Of a DNA stretch of 5,970 bases, positions 1 to 5,056 are shown one piece after another. The notes below the pieces were generated by a model. It had not been told where the DNA came from and made no database searches. It worked only from the letters and a program-made list of their open reading frames with translations. Origin of the DNA: Tectiglobus sp051009975 (lineage in GTDB: Bacteria; Pseudomonadota; Alphaproteobacteria; Rhizobiales; Hyphomicrobiaceae); NCBI GenBank assembly GCA_051009975.1, contig JBPCWA010000632.1:1-5970 (forward strand), written 5' to 3'. Numbering within the stretch: the stretch's first letter is position 1; every line of letters starts with the position of its first letter. A program made the translations under genes and the position numbers.

Positions 1-648
1 CCTGAGACCTTCCATCTCCCGCTCAATGTAATTCATCGATCCAAAGAGCAGGATCTCCCGACCAGCAAACCGGAGTAGGTAGGCCAGCGTCCCACCTTCG
101 ACATATTCGTCTAGCGTTAGTGGCTCAGTCTGTATCGGGATTGTGCCGAAGTCGCGATACAGTTTGCAGGACAGCGGTGAATGCAGACTGGGAATGACTT
201 TTAGGGACAGCTCTGGAAATTCAAGATCTTCACCGCCCCTGACGACGATTGTCTGCTCCTCTGCCACCCCACCGTTTTGCGCTGCATTTGCTGTGCTCTC
301 AGTCCCTATGACGACGGCTCCTGTCTTCTGGGCGATGTGAGGCACGTCCATGCAGTGATTGAAGTGCGCATGCGATAGTAGAATGTAGTTGGCATGCGGA
401 GCCCGCAAATTGACGGTGGCGGTGTCGATGGATGGAGCCTCGTCCATGTTGACGACCGGGCGTGCATCGTCCGGCACTTCGGTTGCATCATGCGGTCCGT
501 ACTTTCGTCCTTTAAAGCGGATCCTTGACAGATAAGGATCGAGCAGAACCGTTGTTTTGCCGTCGGTGATGGACCACCCTGCTGCACCAAAGTGCGTTAG
601 TGATAACGGAGGACGCTTGTTTATCGAAGAATTTCTATTGGCACCCAC
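1..648 (-). CDS. MBL-fold metallo-hydrolase (UlaG-like/COG2220 type), N-terminal part
   Basis: This reading frame stays open from an in-frame TAG at 664-666 to the left edge, giving 216 residues; the C-terminal part lies outside the window. GTG at 648 is the only start codon ahead of the conserved fold and sits 6 bases after AGGAAGGGGAG. The protein opens with the LTHFGAAGW strand and DPYLSR (residues 37-42), as in cytosolic UlaG-like hydrolases, with no signal peptide. The metal motif is HAHFNH (93-98), followed by CMDVP. A third histidine is in PSLHSP (H156), and EGGTLAYLL (184-192) and FGSMNYIE (202-209) follow. The canonical HxHxDH aspartate is Asn97 here, and the later strand has GSMN rather than the usual GD, so metal binding may differ from textbook lactamases. 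The substrate cannot be predicted. The fold assignment is firm; the function is unknown. Confidence 0.85.
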   Translation of the reverse strand, partial: MGANRNSSINKRPPLSLTHFGAAGWSITDGKTTVLLDPYLSRIRFKGRKYGPHDATEVPDDARPVVNMDEAPSIDTATVNLRAPHANYILLSHAHFNHCMDVPHIAQKTGAVVIGTESTANAAQNGGVAEEQTIVVRGGEDLEFPELSLKVIPSLHSPLSCKLYRDFGTIPIQTEPLTLDEYVEGGTLAYLLRFAGREILLFGSMNYIEREMEGLR

Positions 649-654
649 GACAGG

Positions 655-665
655 CTCCCCTTCCT
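655..665 (-). promoter_or_regulatory. Ribosome binding site that fixes the GTG start of the MBL hydrolase
   Basis: On the minus strand AGGAAGGGGAG is followed by six bases (cctgtc) and then GTG at 648. The in-frame stop TAG at 664-666 lies inside this site, so no longer protein is possible without a frameshift. This supports an unusual GTG start over any downstream codon. Confidence 0.65.
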
Positions 666-681
666 AAGTCCGGATGCGCAA

Positions 682-698
682 CCGATATAATGGATCGG
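682..698. promoter_or_regulatory. Short dyad CCGAT-N7-ATCGG in the hydrolase leader
   Basis: CCGAT and ATCGG form a perfect 5-base inverted repeat around a 7-base spacer, between the candidate promoter and the GTG start of the hydrolase. The left arm is part of GCAACCGATA (678-687), which recurs at 786-795. It could be an operator, but a 5-base arm is common by chance. Confidence 0.2.
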
Positions 699-721
699 CA
701 CAGGCGAGCCGCCTCCTCCTC

Positions 722-750
722 AATATAGAGTTCTCCGGACGCATTGTTTC
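722..750 (-). promoter_or_regulatory. Weak candidate sigma-70 promoter for the MBL hydrolase
   Basis: On the minus strand GAAACA (750-745) is separated by 17 bases from TATATT (727-722), directly ahead of the purine-rich AGGAGGAGG at 720-712. The -10 is good, but the -35 matches TTGACA only in its last three bases. Position and spacing fit transcription of the hydrolase with a leader of about 70 bases. This is pattern matching only. Confidence 0.2.
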
Positions 751-780
751 CTCAGGCAAGATTCGGCACGAAATGAGATA

Positions 781-831
781 TCTATGCAACCGATAGCTCT
801 ATGTAATCGACAACTCTATGCCATGACGCTC
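781..831. repeat. Three imperfect 17-base direct repeats starting TCTATG
   Basis: TCTATG occurs at 781, 798 and 815, a period of exactly 17 bases. The first two units agree at 13 of 17 positions by eye, and the third shares the TCTATG core and little else. A period of 17 is not a whole number of helical turns. The units lie outside any convincing gene and could be decayed iterons, regulator sites or chance. Confidence 0.35.
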
Positions 832-1534
832 AAGATTCCGCTTGGTGGACCACTAGCCATTTACAGCGGCCTGTCAGTTCGTCGTCCTATTGTGTAGGCG
901 TTACACGCTTGATCGCTGACTCCTCCTGATCGAGGAACGATTGCCACATGGTTGGCGGAAATGTCCTGCAATCTGTAAAGTTGGTTGCGCCTGAGGTGCG
1001 GAGCGTCGACTTTTTTTCGAGGGTGCAGCGAGTCAATCAACTGAAATCACAATGAACATCAACAACTAAACCGGAATTCGGTTGCCTACGAAAATCCGAC
1101 CGTGCCCAGCTGTGCAGCGCCGAATCCCGCAAAAAACACGTGACGCAAGGTAGCGCGGACGCGCGAATAGGTTAGCTCGGTCTTAGCCTGAAGGATGTCA
1201 CAACTATTGTTATCGCACGGCGCCCGGGTGCGAGTACCATAATTTGTTTAGTTCTTTGGACTAACCTGACGGCGCGCGGCCGACTTTCCAAACTCTTTAT
1301 GACCGATCAGCTGGCGGACGGGGATAAGACTATGAACCGAAGCAAAGCTGCTCGGGTCAAAGTAGCACACCGAGAGCTGAGCTGGCCGCGCTGCAAGCTA
1401 GGCGATACCTTCGCCTTTCATCGATCTGCGGCTCACGATATGCGAACAGGCGTGGAGGCTAGCCAGCGAGGCCAGAGCAACGCTGGCGTGGGTAAGCTAT
1501 TTTGCAAGAGGCCACGGCTCCCGATTGGACCACA

Positions 1535-1539
1535 TGAGG
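1535..1539 (+). promoter_or_regulatory. Ribosome binding site supporting the ATG at 1546
   Basis: TGAGG lies 6 bases ahead of ATG 1546. In-frame alternatives are TTG at 1525, whose nearest purine run AAGAGG (1506-1511) is 13 bases away, and ATG at 1534, which has no good site. The spacing therefore favours 1546, with moderate certainty. Confidence 0.45.
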
Positions 1540-1545
1540 CGCAAC

Positions 1546-2925
1546 ATGGTTTTGGATGTTACCAAAAATAGTTTGACTGGTCATGCGCGAGTAACGCGAT
1601 CCCACTCGCTGCCCACACGCTTGCAGCCATTAATCACAGCTCAAGACCTTGAGAGCGAGAAGCTGATTGGGTGGGTCCAGCTGATAGTTGTGGGAATATG
1701 GGCAATACTCTATTTGATTGCGCCTCGACCAGTGGACGCCCCAATGTCCATGTTGACGGAACCAGTGCCGCTTACTCTTTTGTGCTACCTAGTGTTCACG
1801 GTCGGGCGCCTCTATCTTGCCTATCGCGGCACGTTGCCGAGACCTCTCCTGGTGTTGTCTATTTTCGTCGACATAGGATTGCTTCTTTGGTTGATCTGGT
1901 CGTTTCACGAGCAATACCAGCAGCCTGCAGCATTCTCGCTGAAAGTTCCAACTTTCACGTATGTGTTCGTTTTCATCGCGCTGCGAGCTCTCTGCTTCGA
2001 TTACCGTCTTGTGTTGACGGTTGGAGTGGCTGCGGCCGCGGGCTGGGCGGGAATGCTACTTCTTGTACTCGCGCAGAATGAACCAAGTATAATCACTCGC
2101 AGCTTTGTCTCATACCTGGGTGGCAACAAGGTGCTTCTCGGCGCCGAGTTCGACAAGATCTTCACGATGATCCTGGTTGCTGGGGTGTTGGCGCTCGCGG
2201 TAAAGCGAGGACGGGACGTTATGATTACCGCAGTGCACGAGCAGGCTACCGGACGCGATATCCGTCGCTTCATGGCAGATGACGTCGCCAAGGCCATCGC
2301 CAATTCGGAGCAGGTTGTCGAAGCAGGTCAGGCTGTCGAGCGGCAGGCAGCCATCATGATGTTGGACATACGTGGTTTCACAGCGCTATCGAAGGAAGTG
2401 CCACCACGCGAAATCGTGAACATACTTACGTCGCTGCATGCGCGGCTCATTCCGATCATCGAAGGCCATGGCGGCGTAGTCGACAAATTTCTTGGCGACG
2501 GCATGATGGCGACTTTCGGAGCTGTTGAGCCGTCAAACAAAGCCGTTGCCGATGGCCTGCGAGCTATGGAAGCAGTAATGATTGAGGCCTCGGCTTGGCA
2601 AAAAGACCTCAAACAGGCTAGCGCGCCAATGAGTCTCGATGTAAATGGCGCACTGACCGCTGGTACTATTGTATTCGCCACGATCGGAAATGCAGACCGA
2701 TTGGAATATACTGTTATCGGTGAGGCCGTGAACCTTGCGGCAAAGCTTGAAAAACACAATAAGGTGGAGGGGACACGCGCCCTAATGCCGGCAGCTGCTT
2801 ATGCCGTTGCAAGATCGCAAGGGTATCTGGGATCTAGTGGCTCTGCAGATGAGCCTGAGCTGCTTTTGATGCGGCGTCCGTCCGGAGTTTCCGATTCTCT
2901 GGACATATGTGTTATCTGCAAGTGA
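1546..2925 (+). CDS. Membrane-anchored class III adenylate/guanylate cyclase
   Basis: It makes a cyclic nucleotide, probably cAMP from ATP, at the inner face of the cytoplasmic membrane. The 459-residue product has a short cytoplasmic N-terminus, six hydrophobic helices (about residues 40-60, 74-93, 97-119, 136-151, 154-176 and 202-222), a linker helix and a C-terminal catalytic domain from about residue 264. Both metal aspartates are visible: D274 in MLDIRGFTALS and D318 in KFLGDGMM. The purine-contact lysine is K314. The second purine-contact position is Thr389 in EYTVIG, as in class IIIb enzymes, and the ribose-contact Asn is N396 in VNLAAKLE. The position of the transition-state Arg is Lys400, a departure from the canonical enzyme. 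The membrane part probably senses a signal, but none is identifiable. The gene stands alone, with long gaps on both sides. TTG 1525 would add 7 residues. ATP versus GTP preference is inferred. Confidence 0.9.
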   Translation: MVLDVTKNSLTGHARVTRSHSLPTRLQPLITAQDLESEKLIGWVQLIVVGIWAILYLIAPRPVDAPMSMLTEPVPLTLLCYLVFTVGRLYLAYRGTLPRPLLVLSIFVDIGLLLWLIWSFHEQYQQPAAFSLKVPTFTYVFVFIALRALCFDYRLVLTVGVAAAAGWAGMLLLVLAQNEPSIITRSFVSYLGGNKVLLGAEFDKIFTMILVAGVLALAVKRGRDVMITAVHEQATGRDIRRFMADDVAKAIANSEQVVEAGQAVERQAAIMMLDIRGFTALSKEVPPREIVNILTSLHARLIPIIEGHGGVVDKFLGDGMMATFGAVEPSNKAVADGLRAMEAVMIEASAWQKDLKQASAPMSLDVNGALTAGTIVFATIGNADRLEYTVIGEAVNLAAKLEKHNKVEGTRALMPAAAYAVARSQGYLGSSGSADEPELLLMRRPSGVSDSLDICVICK

Positions 2926-3128
2926 CCCTTGCCAGGAAGACGCTTCACAAGTTGAGATGGAAAGCCTTTGCCCAGCGCGAGAGGCAGATCGGCGCGTGCT
3001 CATTCGCCGGAATGATTATTGATGCGCCGGCACACCACACCGCGTTCCAACGATATTCCATAGCAGAAGTCAATTTCTTGGCCGATTATTTTCAGTGCTG
3101 TTCCTCGTGACATCCAGGCATCTCGCGC

Positions 3129-3148
3129 AGGTTGGGGCAACCTTTCTT
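3129..3148 (+). terminator. Weak terminator-like hairpin after the cyclase
   Basis: AGGTTG and CAACCT form a perfect 6-base stem around a GGG loop, followed by a T-rich run (tttctt). It lies about 200 bases after the cyclase stop, and the stem is short with few GC pairs, so it may be chance. It is the only hairpin with a following T-run that I found on the plus strand after this gene. Confidence 0.2.
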
Positions 3149-3438
3149 CCCCGGTGCGCCAATTTGTTGAGGTAAATATATAAATTTCAATCAGTTCATT
3201 GGTTTCTTGAAAGATTATCCCCACATCAAGACCCACACTGTTGCTGCGCTTTGACGAAGCTCTACGGCATCGTAGGAGACATAGGACGGGTGGGCGCGAC
3301 CGCACCCGGAGGTTCGGAAGTGGTCAGAGAAGCTTGACCGCAAGGGCCTGAAACCAGACGTTCAGCAATGGTAGCGAATGACCGGAGAACGGCTGTGAGC
3401 ATGTGCAGCAGCATCAGAGTGGGCAACCATCACTTTGA

Positions 3439-3576
3439 TCAATCAACGGACATTCCAAGCTGAGCAGCCTTTGCCTAAAGGTCGTTCGCTTTACGCCAAT
3501 CTGCAAACGCCTCCTTCGTTTGCTCGTCGGTCAGTGGATAGAGGTCAAGAAGACGAAAATGAGCAAAATGGCTCCT
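3439..3576 (-). pseudogene. Possible relic of a small unrecognised gene
   Basis: On the minus strand a frame of 33 codons (3576-3475) has a protein-like composition, including LLDLYPLTDEQTKEAF then ADWRKANDL. It ends at TAG 3477-3475. After that stop the same frame goes on with AKAAQLGMSVD, also protein-like, to TGA 3441-3439. An AAGGAG motif (3577-3572) sits at its upstream edge, but no ATG, GTG or TTG follows in this frame. The picture fits a short gene that lost its start and gained a stop. I do not recognise the family, and chance remains quite possible. Confidence 0.22.
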
Positions 3577-3692
3577 TCAGATAGCAATCAAATGGGACGG
3601 CTCTACAGTTGACCGGTTATTGCGCGCTCGACCTTGTCTCAAGGGCTGGGGTCGATTTGCACTTCGGTAACAATCACTGTTAAAAGGCGTCC

Positions 3693-4334
3693 ATGATAGA
3701 TTCCAAGCAACACGAAGAAACCCGAGAACTTCACAAGGTATACACTTCCGATACGCCGGAACAGACTGCCGAAATTTATGACGGCTGGTCGGAAGATTAC
3801 GAAAAACACATGGGAAGCGCCGGTTACACACATCCGGTTATGGTCGCTTCCATGTTTGCACGACACCAGCCTCCAGGCAGTGAACCAATACTCGATGCCG
3901 GTGCCGGTACCGGCCTTTTGGGGCAGCTTCTCATCCCATTGGGATATCCAAATGTAACCGGTTTTGATGCGTCCAAAGGGATGCTCTCCATCGCTGTCGG
4001 CAAAGGCATCTATCAGGACCTGCGCTATGGCCTGCTTGGCGAGCGGCTCGACTATGATGACAATGCTTTTGCCGGTGCAGTGGCGGCGGGCGTCTTCACC
4101 CAAGGTCACGCACCGCTCGACGGTCTTGACGAGTTGGTTCGTATAACGCGCCCCGAAGGCCATATTGTGTTTTCGATCGCGCGCACATATCTGGGCGACG
4201 TTTTTGAGACCAAGGCGCGGGAGCTTGAAGATGCCGGAAAGTGGCGCAAGGCTGGCGCATCCGGACGATACGATTCCACGCCACAGAGCACTGATACCTT
4301 GTTGGCACAGGTATTTGCCTTTGAGGTTTTGTGA
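3693..4334 (+). CDS. Class I SAM-dependent methyltransferase, METTL27 (WBSCR27)-like
   Basis: This is a complete 213-residue protein of the usual length for small Rossmann-fold methyltransferases related to human METTL27/WBSCR27. The N-terminal cap carries LHKVYTSDTPEQTAEIYDGW (13-32) and a following DYE, typical of this group. The SAM-binding motif I is LDAGAGTGLLG (67-77), and the acidic strand-2 residue is in GFDAS (90-94). LDYDDNAF (119-126) and GVFTQGHAP (133-141) form the later part of the fold, and the tail RYDSTPQSTD to FAFEVL is also family-like. ATG 3693 is preceded by AAAAGG with a 5-base spacer. The methyl acceptor is unknown; members are often annotated simply as class I methyltransferases, and a small-molecule substrate is likely. 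It is transcribed alone and toward hutC, ending 20 bases before the hutC stop codon, so co-regulation with hut genes is not implied. Confidence 0.88.
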   Translation: MIDSKQHEETRELHKVYTSDTPEQTAEIYDGWSEDYEKHMGSAGYTHPVMVASMFARHQPPGSEPILDAGAGTGLLGQLLIPLGYPNVTGFDASKGMLSIAVGKGIYQDLRYGLLGERLDYDDNAFAGAVAAGVFTQGHAPLDGLDELVRITRPEGHIVFSIARTYLGDVFETKARELEDAGKWRKAGASGRYDSTPQSTDTLLAQVFAFEVL

Positions 4335-4354
4335 TCGATTTCATCTGCCGGGCT

Positions 4355-5056
4355 CTACAAAGTCGTGTGCATCCGGTACCCGGCCGCAAAGGTGAGCCTG
4401 ACTGACGTGATCGACGTGCCGTTATTCCATGTGCTTCGTTCGATGACAAAGAGCGCTTCGTTTAGATCGACACTCATGACCTCAGCGACCACGGCATCAG
4501 CTTTGGCAGCGGAAAAAGCGATGTCACCCTCGGTGAACGGGGCGTTCGCAACCAGCCACTCGTTTGCGCTTTGGGCCTCAAGGTTCGCGGTTTTTATTGC
4601 CGGCACCGCCGCGAGATTGACCCACCGATCTTCATAGACATACGGCATGCCATCTGCGAGATGCAGCCCACGAACGTGTAGCGCTGCAGCGGTTTTATCG
4701 AGACCCATTCGGGCTCGCACTCCGGCCGCAGGCTTTTTCGTATCTAAGCCAATCAGCGCATATGTGTAGGATTGATTTCGCGCTTCCACTTCGTGTCGGA
4801 TGATTGGAATGTTGAGCGTTGCTTTGCGTACTGGATGTATGGCGACACGCGTTCCAGCTTTGCGGCGGCGCTCCAGAAGTCCTGCATCAGCCACGGCGCG
4901 CAAGGCCCGATTGACCGTTGCCCGCGCGCATCCGAACTCGCTTGCGAGATCGACTTCGTTGGGGATCAGTTCGCCGGGTTTCCATTGGCGCGATTGGATA
5001 CGGTTGAGAATTTCCAATTGAAGGTCGTGCCAGTTCGTGATCTCCGAAGCGGTCAA
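4355..5056 (-). CDS. hutC: HutC-type GntR/UTRA transcriptional repressor of histidine utilisation
   Basis: A complete 233-residue regulator. The N-terminal winged helix-turn-helix (about 8-72) has the GntR signature PNEVDLASEFGCARATVNRA, then ALRAVADAGLLERRRKAGTRV. The UTRA effector domain (about 90-230) includes YVYEDRW, VNLAAVP, FTEGDIAFSAAKADAV and ALFVIERSTW. In characterised HutC proteins urocanate releases DNA and induces the hut genes; that role here is inferred from the adjacent hutF. The only usable start is TTG at 5056, because an in-frame TAG lies about 35 bases upstream. GGGAG at 5068-5064 precedes it by 7 bases. The start overlaps the hutF stop (TTGA), so hutC is the downstream cistron of a hutF-hutC unit and is probably translationally coupled and autoregulated. 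Its operator should lie upstream of hutF, outside the window. Confidence 0.9.
   Translation of the reverse strand: MTASEITNWHDLQLEILNRIQSRQWKPGELIPNEVDLASEFGCARATVNRALRAVADAGLLERRRKAGTRVAIHPVRKATLNIPIIRHEVEARNQSYTYALIGLDTKKPAAGVRARMGLDKTAAALHVRGLHLADGMPYVYEDRWVNLAAVPAIKTANLEAQSANEWLVANAPFTEGDIAFSAAKADAVVAEVMSVDLNEALFVIERSTWNNGTSITSVRLTFAAGYRMHTTL

Larger units (their letters stand above)
649..1545. other. Gene-poor divergent intergenic region
   Basis: About 900 bases separate the GTG of the minus-strand hydrolase from the ATG of the plus-strand cyclase. I found no recognisable gene on either strand. Open frames are short: a 37-codon plus frame at 784-897, a 49-codon minus frame at 887-1036 with a TTG start and no ribosome binding site, and a plus frame at 1299-1571 that lacks a ribosome binding site and runs into the cyclase. 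The region does hold three TCTATG repeats at a 17-base period (781-831), a TCGCAC/GTGCGA stem-loop (1213-1233), an AGGCGA/TCGCCT stem-loop (1400-1416) and a GCCAGCG/CGCTGGC stem-loop (1462-1487). The last two could lie in the cyclase leader. No clear promoter for the cyclase was found. Confidence 0.6.
2926..3692. other. Gene-poor region between cyclase and methyltransferase
   Basis: About 770 bases contain no intact recognisable gene. A minus frame of 101 codons (3000-3305) matches no family I know and has no clear ribosome binding site; a plus frame beginning inside the cyclase end (2907-3110) looks like chance. A coding-like minus-strand stretch broken by a stop lies at 3439-3576 and is listed separately. 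A plus stretch at 3285-3374 reads as about 30 plausible codons between two TAG stops but is unrecognised. An AT-rich patch (3172-3200) and one terminator-like hairpin (3129-3148) are the only other structure. No strong promoter for the methyltransferase was found. Confidence 0.55.

Noticed and set aside
306..590. 94-codon minus-strand frame overlapping the hydrolase
   Set aside because: It is out of frame with the clear metallo-beta-lactamase-fold reading, which has conserved motifs and its own ribosome binding site.
701..720. CCTCCTCCT on the plus strand as the anti-SD loop of a small RNA
   Set aside because: No hairpin presents the motif and no terminator follows it; it is better read as a purine-rich translation signal on the minus strand.
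1299..1571. 90-codon plus-strand frame starting with ATG before the cyclase
   Set aside because: It has no ribosome binding site, resembles no family, and runs into the cyclase start in another frame.
2001..2759. Minus-strand frames of 100, 143 and 74 codons opposite the cyclase
   Set aside because: They are shadows of the cyclase codons, whose catalytic residues fix the true frame and strand.
3000..3305. 101-codon minus-strand frame as a small hypothetical gene
   Set aside because: I saw no ribosome binding site and no recognisable domain; it could be real, but nothing positive supports it.
3285..3374. Plus-strand stretch between two TAG codons reading like HPEVRKWSEKLDRKG
   Set aside because: It has no start codon, spans only about 29 codons, and could not be tied to a transposase or any other family.
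3639..4163. 174-codon minus-strand frame opposite the methyltransferase
   Set aside because: The plus frame carries a full SAM-binding motif and family signatures, so this is a shadow frame.
4294..4314. ATACCT/AGGTAT stem-loop near the methyltransferase end as a terminator
   Set aside because: It lies inside the coding region 18 bases before the stop codon and is followed only by TTTG, with a weak AT-containing stem.
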